A model generated the notes under the pieces. That model was given only the letters and a program-made list of their open reading frames with translations. It did not search any database and had not been told where the DNA came from. The position numbers and the translations under genes are program-made. A DNA stretch of 64,000 bases, taken from the NCBI GenBank assembly GCA_902167985.1, contig CABHNZ010000004.1:1-64000 (forward strand), given 5' to 3'. Below are positions 10,390-25,250 of this stretch, in pieces; the stretch's first letter is position 1, and the number at the start of each line of letters is the position of its first letter. The stretch is from Shinella sp. UYSO24 (GTDB taxonomy: Bacteria; Pseudomonadota; Alphaproteobacteria; Rhizobiales; Rhizobiaceae).

Positions 10390-11280
10390 TTACTTGATCT
10401 TGTCGACCAGCGCCTTCAGCGGGCCTTCGATGGCAGGACGGATATCCGGACGCTGCAGGGCGAATGCCAGGTTGGCGAGGATGAAGCCATCCTTGGCGCC
10501 GCAGTCGTAGGTCTCGCCCTTGAAGTGGTAGGCGGCAAATTCCTGCTGCTTGGCAAGCGCCAGCATGCCGTCGGTCAGCTGGATCTCGTTGCCGGCGCCA
10601 CGCTCCTGGGTTTCGAGGATCTTGAAGATCTCCGGCTGCAGGATGTAACGGCCGTTGATGAAGAAGTTCGACGGAGCCGTGCCCTTGGCCGGCTTCTCGA
10701 CCATCTCGGTGATCTTGAAGCCGCCATCGCCCACGCCGGCGCCCTTGCCGACGATGCCATACTTGTGCGCCTGTTCCGGGTCGCATTCCTCGACGGCGAG
10801 AACGTTGCCGCCGGTCTGGTCGTAAAGCTCGACCATGCCCTTCAGGCAGCTCTTTTCCGACGACATGATCATGTCGGGCAGCAGAACTGCGAAAGGCTCG
10901 TCGCCGACGATATCGCGCGCGCACCAGACGGCGTGACCGAGGCCGAGCGGCACCTGCTGGCGGGTGAAGCTCGCCGTGCCGGCTTTCGGCAGGATATTGT
11001 TGAGCAGCGTCAGCTCGGCATTCTTGTTGCGCTCGCGCAGCATCTGCTCAAGCTCGAACTGGATGTCGAAATAGTCTTCGATCACGCCCTTGCCGCGACC
11101 CGTCACGAAAACGAAATGTTCGATGCCGGCTTCCGCGGCTTCATCGACCACATACTGAATGACAGGCTTGTCGACGACCGTCAGCATTTCCTTCGGCACA
11201 GCCTTCGTAGCCGGCAGGAAACGGGTTCCGAGCCCGGCGACGGGAAACACGGCTTTGCGAATTTTTCGTTGTTCAGACAC
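10390..11280 (-). CDS. galU: UTP-glucose-1-phosphate uridylyltransferase
   Basis: Makes UDP-glucose from UTP and glucose-1-phosphate, the donor for exopolysaccharide, lipopolysaccharide and cyclic glucan synthesis. It is 296 residues and intact. The nucleotide-binding signature [20 protein letters not shown] is at the N terminus. Further conserved segments are [26 protein letters not shown] and [12 protein letters not shown] 11280 is chosen because the upstream region turns AT-rich and non-coding. It shares a bidirectional terminator with gluP and a divergent promoter region with the lytic transglycosylase gene. Confidence 0.95.
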   Translation of the reverse strand: MSEQRKIRKAVFPVAGLGTRFLPATKAVPKEMLTVVDKPVIQYVVDEAAEAGIEHFVFVTGRGKGVIEDYFDIQFELEQMLRERNKNAELTLLNNILPKAGTASFTRQQVPLGLGHAVWCARDIVGDEPFAVLLPDMIMSSEKSCLKGMVELYDQTGGNVLAVEECDPEQAHKYGIVGKGAGVGDGGFKITEMVEKPAKGTAPSNFFINGRYILQPEIFKILETQERGAGNEIQLTDGMLALAKQQEFAAYHFKGETYDCGAKDGFILANLAFALQRPDIRPAIEGPLKALVDKIK

Positions 11281-11478
11281 TCATGCCTCCTGAGAGCACT
11301 TCATAGTGCGGGTTAAACTCTTCGTGAGTAGCCGCAATTTGCTACCTTTTTACAAAGAATGCCCGACACACGTTAATATGGTAAAGGGTTTGTTGATACT
11401 ATTCAGTTATTACATCGTTAACCCGCCGTGGCAATTCGGCTGGATCCGGCCCTATGAGAGGAATGGACAAGAAACGCG

Positions 11479-12698
11479 ATGACGACAATCCGCACTCCCC
11501 ACCTTCGCGCCCTGGCGCTTCTGGCCGTCGCCGGCATGGTTGCAGCCATCAGCCCGTTAGATGCTCGGGCCGATACGGGTTTCAAGTCTTGGGTTTCAAA
11601 TTTCTACGCCACTGCGGCGAAGAACGGCATTACCCGCCAGACCTATCAGCGCGCCTTTGCCGGTGTGAACGGCCCCGATCAGGAAGTGCTGGACAAGGCC
11701 GCCTACCAGCCCGAATTCAAGTCGAAGATCTGGGATTACCTCGATAGCCGCGTGAACCCCTATACGGTCAAGATCGGCCGTGAGATGGCGCCCGCTACGG
11801 CTCGACACTTGCCGCCATGGAGCGCCATTTCGGCGTCGACCGCACCATTCTCCTCGCCATCTGGTCGATGGAATCCAACTATGGCGCAGCGCTCGAAAAC
11901 CCCGAGCGCCTGCATAACGTGCCTCAGGCGCTGGCGACCCTTGCCTGGGCCGATCCGAAGCGCTCGAACTACGCCAAGAAGCAGCTTCTGGCAGCGCTCG
12001 AAATCCTGCAGGAAGGCGATGTTGCGCCGAAACAGCTGACCGGCTCCTGGGCTGGCGCCATGGGCCACACCCAGTTCATCCCGACGAGCTACCTCCTCTA
12101 TGCGGTCGATGCCGATGGCAACGGCAAGCGCGACATCTGGCATTCCGTGCCCGATGCGCTTGCAACCTCCGCCAATCTTCTTGCCAAGAACGGCTGGACC
12201 ACCGGCAAGACCTGGGGCTACGAGGCCGTGCTGCCGGCGGGCGCTGCCCGCTATGCCGGCCAGACGAAGACGCTCGCCCAATGGGCGGCCCTCGGCTTTG
12301 CCCGCCCCAACGGCAAGGGTTTTCCGCGTGGTTCCGACCGGGCGACCCTGAAGCTGATGGCCGGCGCCGAAGGCCCCGCCTTCCTGATGACGTCCAACTT
12401 CTTCACCATCAAGAAATACAACGCCGCCGACAGCTATGCGCTTGCCGTCGGGCTTCTGGCAGACGAGATCGCCGGCTATGGCGGCATGCAGCAATCCTGG
12501 CCGCGACCGGCCGGCACGCTCGACATCAAGGAAAAATTCGAGCTGCAGCACCGTATGAAGGCGCTGGGCTACTATGATGGCGAAGTCGACGGCAATTTCG
12601 GCTCCGGCTCGAAGGCCGCGATCTCGGCAATCCAGCAGCGCCTCGGCATGCAGCAGAGCGGCGAGCCCTCCCGCACCCTGCTCAATGCCCTGCGCTGA
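11479..12698 (+). CDS. Lytic murein transglycosylase, MltB-like (frame break near 11790)
   Basis: Cleaves peptidoglycan glycan strands with formation of 1,6-anhydromuramic acid, acting in the periplasm. The signal peptide is about residues 1-30 (LALLAVAGMVAAISPLDARA). The SLT_2 catalytic domain shows AIWSMESNYGAALENPERLH, whose Glu is the expected catalytic acid. GAMGHTQFIPTSYLLYAVD and ANLLAKNGW are also typical of the MltB branch. The C-terminal 60 residues (ELQHRMKALGYYDGEVDGNF and SAIQQRLGM) are a peptidoglycan-binding domain. The frame breaks near 11790, between VKIGREMA and the segment leading into ERHFGVDRTILL. Corrected length is about 406 residues. It lies just upstream of an SGNH-like envelope protein. 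Confidence 0.92.
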
Positions 12699-12916
12699 TC
12701 AGGATCCGCTCGACGCCGTCGTAAACGGCGGATCCCGGCAGCATTGACATCACGAAGGCAGCGCTCAGAATACCGGCGTCCAGATCAACTGCCGCCGGAT
12801 CATGTGGTGGACGCTCTCTGGCCGAAATGGGAAGGAGCCGCAGATCGATGACGGCCCGGTTCGACACTATTCCTCATGCAGGGACCATCGCAGGACGGGC
12901 TCCTGCGCGCCGTAAC

Positions 12917-14117
12917 ATGCGAGGCGCCTGCGCCTGTTCGCGGCCCTCCTCATTCTGGCGGCAGGTATCGAGCCCGCGTCCGCCCAGCAGCGGCGCAACC
13001 TCTTCGACATGCTCTTCGGCGGCCCGCGCTACGAAGAAGAGGCCCCGCCGCGGCCACCGGAACGCTACCCCCGTTACGACGCCCGCGCGTCGCCCCCGAT
13101 GGCGCCATCGTCGACATGCCGTCCCGGCCGCAGCGCAATCGCGGCTCGATCCGTGCGATCGCCCCCCGCGCCGTCCCCGCCCCCACCCCGCCGCAGCCGG
13201 AACCGGTCGCCAAGCTCGAAAGTGCCCGCAAGGTGCTGGTCATCGGCGATTTTCTCGCGGGCGGCATGGGCGGCGAGCTGGAAACTGCCTTCGAGGCGGC
13301 ACCCGGCGTCACCGTCAGCGAACGCAGCGATGGCTCCTCCGGTCTCGTACGCGACGACCACTTCGACTGGATCGCCCAGCTGCCGTCGATCCTCGACGAG
13401 GAAAAGCCGGCCATCGTCGTCGTCATGCTCGGCGCCAATGATCGCCAGCAGATCACCACCCCGACCGCAAAGGAAAAATTCCGCAGCGAGGAATGGTTCG
13501 ACGAATATGACGCGCGCATCGGAAAGCTGATCTCCGTCGTCACGTCCCGCAAGCTGCCGCTTCTCTGGGTCGGCCTCCCCTCCTTCCAGTCACCCTCGAT
13601 GATGGCCGATGCCGCGACGCTGAACGGCCTCTATCGCAATCAGGTGGAAAAGGCGGGCGCCGAATTCGTCGATGTCTGGGACGGTTTCGTCGATGAGGAA
13701 GGCAAGTATGTCGTCAGCGGTTCCGACATGAACGGCCAGCAGGTGCGCCTGCGCGGCTCGGACGGCATCACCTTCACCAAGGCCGGCAAGCGCAAGCTCG
13801 CCTTCTATGTCGAACGCTTCGTCCGCCGCCATCTGGGCGAGATGACGAGCCCCGATCTCGCCCCCGGCCTCGCAAACGTCAATCCCGCCGACAGGACCGT
13901 GCCGGCAGAGCCGGGCCAGCCGCTCACGGTCCAGCCGGTCAGCCTCTCCGACCCCGATCTCGACGGCGGCAAGGAACTGCTTGGCGCCTCGTCGCTGGCA
14001 ACGCCAGCCACTGCCAATAATGCAGAAAGTCCGCGTGAAAAACTCGTGAGGCGCGGAGAACTCTCAACCGCTCCGGCCGGCCGCGTCGACGATTACAGGC
14101 TGAAAGCCGGACAATAG
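12917..14117 (+). CDS. SGNH-like (DUF459-type) exported protein lacking canonical Ser and His (two frame breaks)
   Basis: The sequence shows an N-terminal signal peptide (RLRLFAALLILAAGIEPASAQ) in one frame and the main body in another, with breaks near 12922 and 13090. ATG 12917 joins the signal peptide after one repair. A Pro/Arg-rich linker follows, then an SGNH-type fold beginning KVLVIGDFLAGGMGG. The family's GDS block reads GDF here. The third block, MLGANDRQQI, keeps its Asn. The last block reads SDGITFTKAGKRKLA, where the usual His of DxxH is Thr. Both Ser and His of the classical catalytic set therefore seem replaced, so it may bind rather than hydrolyse. The position after a lytic transglycosylase suggests a cell-wall role. 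About 400 residues; the C-terminal 80 are low complexity. Confidence 0.75.
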
Positions 14118-14460
14118 GCCATCACGGCCTTCCGCCCTCGCGAACCTCGCTTTGGGGCAGCGTCCGCCCTCCACTCTCACGCACCTCGCGTGAGGGAAGC
14201 TACGGCAATCATCCCCCCAAACGAAAAGAGCGGCACCGCTTTCGCGACGCCGCCCCCAATCCAAAGCCCCCTCTTGCGGCTTCGCTGCCGTCATCCTCGT
14301 GCTCGCCGCAAGGGTAAGACGAAAGCCGCATCCCCACCGTGGACAGATGCTCGGGACAAGCCCGAGCATGACGGACGGAAGGTTTGCTCGCCTTACCGAA
14401 AAGCGGAAAGCGGCACCGCCTTCGCGACGCCGCTCCCTGATCTCTTTTCTCTTCGGCCGA
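14118..14460. repeat. Intergenic repeat mosaic between the SGNH and gltD genes
   Basis: This gene-free stretch between convergent genes contains two copies of a 25-base direct repeat (14229-14253 and 14409-14433, one mismatch). They flank a palindromic element at 14341-14375, in which ATGCTCGGG and CCCGAGCAT pair around ACAAG. The same 35-base palindromic element recurs at 23070-23104. The arrangement resembles the small mosaic intergenic elements known in Rhizobiaceae. No coding sequence was found. Confidence 0.7.
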
Positions 14461-15913
14461 TTACCGCGGCAGGACGGTCGAGCCCATCAGCGCCTCGTCG
14501 ATGGCGCGGGCGCTCGACGGCCCTCGCGGATCGCCCAGACGACCAGCGACTGGCCGCGGCGAACGTCGCCGGCGGTCCAGAGCTTGTCGACCGAGGTCTT
14601 GTAGTCCTTTTCATTGGCAACGACGTTGGACGAGCCGCGGCGGTCGACATTGATGTCGAGCTTGCCTTCGAGCTCGGCCAGCACGCCCGTCGTCATCGGA
14701 CCGGAGAAGCCGATGGCGATAAAGGCGAGATCGGCTTGATGATGAATTCCGTGCCGGCGATCGGCTTGCGGCGTTCATCCACTTCGCAGCAGCGCACGCC
14801 GGTCAGCTGGCCGTCTTCACCGATGAATTCGAGCGTTGCCACCTGGAACTCGCGGATCGCGCCTTCGGCCTGAGAGGACGAGGTGCGCATCTTGGTGGCC
14901 CAGAACGGCCAGACGGCAAGCTTGTCTTCCTTTTCCGGCGGCTGCGGACGGATGTCGAGCTGCGTCACCTTGACGGCGCCCTGACGGAAGGCCGTGCCGA
15001 CGCAGTCGGATGCCGTATCGCCACCACCGACGACGACGATATGCTTGCCGCCGGCAAGGATCGGCTCGGCCGCCCAGGCGACGCTGTCGATGTTTTCGCG
15101 GCCGATGCGGCGGTTCTGCTGCACCAGATAGGGCATCGCGTCATAGACGCCGTGCAGGTCGGCGCCGGGAATGCCGGCCGGACGCGGGGTTTCCGAACCG
15201 CCGCAATAGACGACGGCGTCATGTTCCGCAGTCAGTTCTTCCACCTTCTTGTCGACGCCGATATTGACGCCGTAATGGAAGGTGACGCCTTCGCCGGTCA
15301 GCTGCTCGACGCGGCGGTCGATGAAGTTCTTCTCCATCTTGAAGTCCGGAATGCCGTAGCGCAGCAGGCCACCGGCCTTGCTCTCACGCTCATAGACATG
15401 CACTTCGTGGCCGGCGCGCGCCAGCTGCTGGGCAGCCGCCATGCCGGCAGGCCCGGAGCCGATCACGGCAACCTTCTTGCCGGTCTTCACCGTTGCCGGC
15501 TGCGGCACGATATAGCCCAGTTCGTAAGCCTTGTCGGCAATCGCCTGTTCGACGGTCTTGATCGCGACGGGCGCATCTTCGAGGTTCAGCGTGCAGGCCT
15601 CCTCGCAAGGCGCCGGACAAACGCGACCGGTAAATTCCGGGAAGTTGTTGGTGGAATGAAGGTTGCGGATCGCCTCTTCCCACTTGTTGTTATAGACGAG
15701 GTCGTTCCAGTCCGGGATCTGGTTATGCACCGGGCAGCCGGTCGGGCCGTGGCAGTAGGGGATGCCACAGTCCATGCAGCGCGCCGCCTGCTTCGTCACT
15801 TCCGCATCCGACATCGGAATGGTGAATTCGCGGAAATGGCGGATACGATCGGAGGCCGGCTGATACTTCGCCACCTGCCGGTCGATTTCCATGAAACCCG
15901 TTACCTTGCCCAT
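14461..15913 (-). CDS. gltD: Glutamate synthase [NADPH] small subunit (two frame breaks)
   Basis: The beta subunit supplies electrons from NADPH to the GltB subunit in the GOGAT reaction. The N-terminal cysteine motifs CMDCGIPYCHGPTGCPVHN and CPAPCEEACTLN form the Fe-S binding region. The FAD motif is VAVIGSGPAGMAAAQQLARA and the NADPH motif is HIVVVGGGDTASDC. The frame breaks near 14739, where restoring one G gives FIIKADLAFIAIGFSGP. It breaks again near 14512, where the repair gives AARAIDEALMGSTVLPR and a stop at 14461-14463. Corrected length, about 484 residues, is normal. A vapBC cassette of about 700 bases separates it from gltB, so its expression may partly depend on transcription through or from that cassette. 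Confidence 0.95.
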
Positions 15914-15934
15914 GTCATTCCCTCTGCTTCGCCG

Positions 15935-16333
15935 CTATCGCAGCCAGTTTTCCATTTTCAATCCCGGCACGCGGGAGAATTCTCTTTCATTGTCCGTCAC
16001 AAGCACCGCATTTAAAGCGAGTGCATGCGCCGCGATCAGCATGTCCATGTCACCGATTGGCTGCCCGCTACGACCAAGGCCGTCTCTTATGGCTGCGTAG
16101 TGAACATCGGCAGGCACTTCCCAAGGCAAAATTTCGAAATCGGCCAGAACCGATTCCACCAATTTGGCCAGACGCTCCGAGCCCTTCTTGGCAACGCCAT
16201 ATCTCAGTTCGGCCGCAACGATGATGCTGGTGATCAGCTCGCCCTCCCGAAGGAGCGCTATTCGCTGGCCAGCCTTACCGCCGGGATTACGGATCAGATC
16301 CGAAATCACATTGGTGTCGAGTAAATAGCTCAC
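15935..16333 (-). CDS. vapC: PIN-domain ribonuclease toxin of a VapBC module
   Basis: A 132-residue PIN-domain protein. The acidic residues expected to bind metal are visible in LLDTNVISDLI, in the Glu of AAELRYGVAK, and in IGDMDMLIAAHAL with the following LVTDN. VapC toxins cleave tRNA or rRNA and are held inactive by VapB. The ATG overlaps the vapB stop as ATGA, the usual coupled arrangement. The product ends 22 bases before the gltD start codon. Confidence 0.93.
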   Translation of the reverse strand: MSYLLDTNVISDLIRNPGGKAGQRIALLREGELITSIIVAAELRYGVAKKGSERLAKLVESVLADFEILPWEVPADVHYAAIRDGLGRSGQPIGDMDMLIAAHALALNAVLVTDNEREFSRVPGLKMENWLR

Positions 16334-16599
16334 TCCGGCAGATCCAGATCCACGGGCCGAAGCGGCAGGTCGTCAATCTCCGGAAACTCTCGACCAATCG
16401 GCTCCAGCTCGGAAAGATAGGCGACCAGTTCACTCGGAGACCGTTTACGCAACTGCGGGCGGATGGTGATGATCCCATCCGCTTCCTGCCGAATGACCAC
16501 TTCGTCGCCGGGAAGTTCGAAATCACTGGGAATTCGCACAGCCCGGCTTCGGCCGTTCATGAAGACCTTTGCTTTTCGTTCCTTTGCCGAAGGATACAT
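16330..16599 (-). CDS. vapB: VapB antitoxin, AbrB-like
   Basis: An antitoxin that should neutralise VapC and repress its own promoter. The N-terminal half (KAKVFMNGRSRAVRIPSDFE) is a swapped-hairpin AbrB/SpoVT-type DNA-binding domain. The acidic C terminus (EIDDLPLRPVDLDLPE) is the probable VapC-binding tail. ATG 16599 is preferred because GGAGG lies five bases upstream. An in-frame ATG at 16611 would start inside the operator and has no such site. Length is 89 residues. Confidence 0.9.
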   Translation of the reverse strand: MYPSAKERKAKVFMNGRSRAVRIPSDFELPGDEVVIRQEADGIITIRPQLRKRSPSELVAYLSELEPIGREFPEIDDLPLRPVDLDLPE

Positions 16600-16610
16600 C
16601 CGCGCCTCCA

Positions 16611-16641
16611 TCTTGTGATATGACACTGTCATATCACAAGA
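16611..16641 (-). promoter_or_regulatory. Perfect 31-base palindrome at the vapBC promoter
   Basis: The arms TCTTGTGATATGACA and TGTCATATCACAAGA are perfectly complementary around a single C at 16626. It lies immediately upstream of the vapB ribosome-binding site and 16 bases after the gltB stop codon. The position and symmetry fit the autoregulatory operator of a VapB or VapBC dimer. Confidence 0.85.
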
Positions 16642-16656
16642 TAAATCGACCACCAA

Positions 16657-21400
<4,744 letters not shown>

Positions 21401-21883
21401 CGTCATTCCTCCTGTTGGCCGCTTCCGAAGCGGGCAAAGTGGCGTTTTCTCGTATCGTGCGGATGACACCGGGGCGCATCCGCTTTTCATGCGACGTTTC
21501 CATGCGACAATGCCGCGCCGGCGAAATCCGCACCCTTGAGGCGCAAGCATAACCCGGATCGGCATCGTCGTCAGCGGCAGAAGCAGGCTTCCTGGCCGCC
21601 AAAATTCAGAAAATAGGACAACAAGTCTGACCTAATTTCCATAATTTATGACACAGTTCACACTTCTTAACAAGAGGCCGCCACGCGGGGGCAGCGCGAA
21701 TCTCGACCCGAAATTGCCCGATACCGGCAAATGACGTAACTTTATTGCGCCCGAATGCACGCCATCTCGCAATAATTGCTGAGCGCATATGTCCACTTTT
21801 AAGCCGCCGCTTTCGGCATTGATCGGCCCGCCAAAATTCTTAAAGTCCGGGCAGCTTTTCAAAATCCCTCTTCAGGTGCATCC
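21401..21883. other. Divergent promoter region of gltB and threonine aldolase
   Basis: Gene-free for about 480 bases. It becomes AT-rich at 21600-21660. A direct repeat CATGCGAC occurs at 21488-21495 and 21501-21508 on the gltB side and could be a pair of regulator half-sites. No small RNA terminator or tRNA was recognised. Confidence 0.5.
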
Positions 21884-22935
21884 ATGTTCTTCTCTTCCGA
21901 CAACTGGGCCGGCGCCCATCCTTCGATCAACGAACGTCTGGCGCGGGAATCCACCCGTTTCGCCGCAGCCTATGGCAACAGCGATCTCGACAAGGCTGTC
22001 GAGGCCCGTTTCAACGAGATCTTCGAGACGGAGGTCTCGGTCTTCTTCGTCTCCACCGGAACGGCCGCCAATTCGCTGTCGCTGGCCAGCATTGCCCGCA
22101 TTGGCGGCGTGGTCTTTGCCCATTCCGAAGCCCATGTTATCGAGGATGAATGCGGCGCGCGGACTTCCTCTCGGGCATGCGCATGATCCCGGTCGAAGGG
22201 CCGGACGGCAAGATGACCCCGGAAGCGCTCGCCGCCCGCATCGCCGGCTTCCCGCAGGACAGCCTGCATCACGGCCGCGCCGCCGCCGTCACGCTGACAC
22301 AGGCAACCGAGACCGGCACGGTCTACACGCTGGACGAAATCGATGCGCTGACTGCCATCGCTAGGGCAAACGGCCTGCCGGTCCATATGGACGGCGCCCG
22401 CTTCGGCAACGCGATTACGGCACTCGGCGTCACGCCTGCGGAAATGACCTGGAAGCGCGGCGTCGACGTGCTGTCCTTCGGCGGCACCAAGAATGGCTGC
22501 TGGTGCGCCGAGGCGATCGTCTTCTTCAACAAGGATCTGGCCAAGGATTTCGCCTTCATCCGCAAGCGCGCCGCCCAGCTCTTTTCCAAGACCCGCTTCA
22601 TCTCCGCCCAGTTCGAGGCCTATCTTCAGGATGACCTCTGGCTGGAACTCGCCGGCCATGCCAACACGATGGCGAACCGCCTGCGCACCGGCATCAACGA
22701 GCTGAACAGCGCGCGACAGGCCTGGGAAACCACCTCCAACGAGGTCTTCGCCATCCTGCCGAAAGCCTCGGCAGAAGCCGCCCGCAATGCCGGCGCGCGC
22801 TTCTACGACTGGCCGGTACCGCAGAAGAACCCGAACCTCGTTGCCGCCGACGAAGTGCTGATCCGCCTCGTCACCTCCTTTGCCACAACCGAGGAAGACG
22901 TCGACCAGTTCCTGTCCCTCTGCGCCTCGGCGTAA
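21884..22935 (+). CDS. ltaE: Low-specificity L-threonine aldolase (frame break near 22153)
   Basis: A PLP enzyme cleaving L-threonine or allo-threonine to glycine and acetaldehyde. It begins MFFSSDNWAGAHPSI. The region VSVFFVSTGTAANSLSLA contributes to the PLP site, and HMDGARFGNAI is conserved. The Schiff-base lysine should be the Lys in VLSFGGTKNG. The frame breaks near 22153; restoring one G turns HVIEDECGA into AADFLSGMRMIPVEG. The corrected product is about 350 residues, as expected. It is transcribed away from gltB. Confidence 0.92.
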
Positions 22936-23069
22936 GCGGGAAAGAAGAGACGGGCGAGGCCGGCGCTTCGCCCGCCGGCCCGCCGGCTCACCCCCCCTTT
23001 TCCTTCCGCCGAATTTCGTCATCCTCCGGCTTTACCGGAGGATCTGACCATATCAACGACATCAGGCGC

Positions 23070-23136
23070 GGACAGATGCTCGGGACAAGCCCGAGCATGA
23101 CGGAGGAGAGGTTTTAAGCCTCTTTCGGAAAGCGGA
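23070..23136. repeat. Second copy of the palindromic intergenic repeat
   Basis: Bases 23070-23104 repeat 14341-14375 exactly, including the arms ATGCTCGGG and CCCGAGCAT. The similarity continues more weakly through the following GGTTT...GAAAGCGGA segment. Just upstream (23029-23045) is a second hairpin, ATCCTCCGG/CCGGAGGAT. It lies between the convergent ltaE and LysR genes. No other content was seen between 22936 and 23192. Confidence 0.8.
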
Positions 23137-23192
23137 TGGAGACGGACAAGCTCGCGCCTCTCCGCCCCCCCCCACAAACCACACCCCTCACA

Positions 23193-24065
23193 TCACCCGA
23201 CATTCTGCGGCGCAAGCTGCCCCGCCACCAGATCGGACAGCGCCTTGACCAGCGCCGCATCCGCCCCGCGCCGCGCCACCAACACGAATTCGATATCCGC
23301 CAGAACCGGCAGCCCGCCTGCCGAAATCTCGCCCGCCGGAATTTCCCGAAGCCCCTCCGGCGCCATGCTGCGCGGCTGGACGAGAACCCCCATACCGGCG
23401 CGTGCCGCAGCCGTGAGACCGCTCAGGCTCGAACAGGTGCAGACGATCCGCCACGGCAGCTTTTCCCGGTCGAGCGCCTGCTGCGCCACCCGCCGCGTGA
23501 TCGAGGGCGGCGGAAAGGCGATGAGCGGCAACGCCCCGTGTCGCGACAGAACGAGATCCGGATCGCGCGCCAGCCACACAAGTTGTTCGCGATAGACGAG
23601 CCGCCCATGCGTCTCGCCGATATGCCGCTTGGCCAGCACGAGATCGAGCTCGCCCGCCTCCTGCATGCGGTTGAGATCTTCGCTGAGCGCCACCGTCAGC
23701 TCCAGATCGACAAGCGGATAGAGCCGGATGAAGGCCTCCAGAATGGCGGTCAGCCTGTTCGCCACCACATCCTCGGAAACCCCGAGCCGGATGCGCCCGC
23801 GAAGCCTGCTCTCGCCGAACAGCGAACTCACCTTGCCATCGAGATCGAGCATGCCGCGCGCATAGCCGAGCAGCGCCTCGCCCTCTGCGGTCAGCCGCAC
23901 CTGATGCGTATCGCGCAGCACCAGCCGGCGCCCCAGCGCCTTTTCCAGCCGCTGGATATGCTGGGTCACAGTCGATTGCCCGATGCCGAGCCGCGCCGCG
24001 GCCTCCGTAAAACTCCCCGTCTCGCGAAGCGTGACGAAACTGGCGAGATGATGGAGGTTGAGCAT
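23193..24065 (-). CDS. LysR-family transcriptional regulator
   Basis: A 290-residue regulator. The N-terminal winged helix-turn-helix (SFTEAAARLGIGQSTVTQHI) is followed by the linker helix (RLEKALGRRLVLRDTHQVRL) and a substrate-binding domain (RLRGRIRLGVSEDVVANRL onward). ATG 24065 gives the usual LysR start MLNLHHLASFV; a TTG at 24086 is less likely. It is divergent from the bile-acid-symporter-like carrier with about 150 bases between them, so it probably controls that gene. The effector cannot be read from the sequence. Confidence 0.92.
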   Translation of the reverse strand: MLNLHHLASFVTLRETGSFTEAAARLGIGQSTVTQHIQRLEKALGRRLVLRDTHQVRLTAEGEALLGYARGMLDLDGKVSSLFGESRLRGRIRLGVSEDVVANRLTAILEAFIRLYPLVDLELTVALSEDLNRMQEAGELDLVLAKRHIGETHGRLVYREQLVWLARDPDLVLSRHGALPLIAFPPPSITRRVAQQALDREKLPWRIVCTCSSLSGLTAAARAGMGVLVQPRSMAPEGLREIPAGEISAGGLPVLADIEFVLVARRGADAALVKALSDLVAGQLAPQNVG

Positions 24066-24218
24066 GGCGCTTATCCGGTTTTGCAATAACTGTTAGCGTT
24101 TGCATTTCACTTCATGATAGGCCATGCCTACAGCCAATGATAGAGTAGCCTTACCCGTCACCGGCAGCGCTACTCCTGATCCATCAGACTTCAGGGCATC
24201 GACCCCAGGATATTGATC

Positions 24219-25217
24219 ATGCTGCGCTTCTTGCCGGACCGTTTCACCCTCATGCTGGTATGCACGGTCGTCCTCGCCTCCGTTCTGCCGATCCACGGCA
24301 TCTGGGCGGGTTACTTCTCGATCGCGACGAATATCGCCATCGGCCTGCTCTTCTTCCTGCATGGTGCACGCCTGTCGCGCGATGTGGTGATTGCCGGCGT
24401 CCTGCACTGGCGCCTGCACCTGACGATCCTTCTGACCACATTCGCGCTCTTCCCGATCCTCGGCCTGATGATCGGCTTCATTCCGGAGAGCATCCTGCCG
24501 GCGCCGCTCTATATGGGCCTGCTTTTCCTCTGCACCCTGCCCTCCACGGTTCAGTCGTCGATCGCCTTCACCTCGATTGCCGGCGGCAATGTGCCGGCCG
24601 CGATCTGCTCGGCCTCCGGCTCCAACCTCTTCGGCATCCTCCTGACGCCGCTTCTCGTCGGTCTCCTGATGTCGTCGGATGGCAGCGCCGGCATTTCGCT
24701 CGATGCGGTGAAGACGATCGTGCTGCAGCTTCTCGTGCCCTTCCTGCTCGGCCAGCTTTTGCAGCCCTATGTCGGCGACTGGGTCCGCGCCCGCAAGAAA
24801 TTGCTGATGCCGGTGGATCGCGGCTCGATCCTGATGGTCGTCTACCTCGCCTTCTCGGAAGCAGTGATGGAAGGCATCTGGCACACGTTCTCGCTGGCCG
24901 ATATCGCCATCGTCATCGTCCTCGACATGGTCCTTCTGGCCTTCGTCCTCTGCTTCACCATGTTCGGCAGCCGCGCGCTCGGCTTCAGCAAGGAAGACGA
25001 GATCACCATCACCTTCTGCGGCTCGAAGAAATCGCTGGCATCGGGCGTTCCGATCGCCAACGCCATCTTCGCTGGCCAGTCGGTCTCGATCGGCGCGATC
25101 GTTCTGCCGATCATGCTCTTCCACCAGATCCAGCTGATGACCTGCGCCGTGATCGCCCAGAAATATGCCGACCGGCTGAAGCGCAAGCAGGCGGAAGCAG
25201 CGACGGCCGCGGCGTGA
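24219..25217 (+). CDS. Bile acid:sodium symporter-like carrier (SBF-like, YfeH type)
   Basis: A ten-helix inner-membrane carrier of about 332 residues. Typical segments are FFLHGARLSRDVVIAG, LPSTVQSSIAFTSIAGGN and SASGSNLFGILLTPLLVG. The second half has FCGSKKSLASGVPIAN and a final helix region ending CAVIAQKYADRL. The Ser/Asn-rich discontinuous helices are the family's ion and substrate sites. Physiological substrates are unknown for most bacterial members. ATG 24219 follows CCAGGA at good spacing; a TTG at 24213 is in frame but poorly placed. It is paired with the divergent LysR gene. Confidence 0.9.
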   Translation: MLRFLPDRFTLMLVCTVVLASVLPIHGIWAGYFSIATNIAIGLLFFLHGARLSRDVVIAGVLHWRLHLTILLTTFALFPILGLMIGFIPESILPAPLYMGLLFLCTLPSTVQSSIAFTSIAGGNVPAAICSASGSNLFGILLTPLLVGLLMSSDGSAGISLDAVKTIVLQLLVPFLLGQLLQPYVGDWVRARKKLLMPVDRGSILMVVYLAFSEAVMEGIWHTFSLADIAIVIVLDMVLLAFVLCFTMFGSRALGFSKEDEITITFCGSKKSLASGVPIANAIFAGQSVSIGAIVLPIMLFHQIQLMTCAVIAQKYADRLKRKQAEAATAAA

Positions 25218-25250
25218 TGGAAGGTGACGGCAACGACCGTCACCCGGAAA

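Noticed and set aside
10140..11316. Apparent fusion of the sugar transporter to a roughly 360-residue C-terminal extension
   Set aside because: The extension is antisense to galU and passes through a terminator. A one-base repair gives the normal transporter end at 10241.
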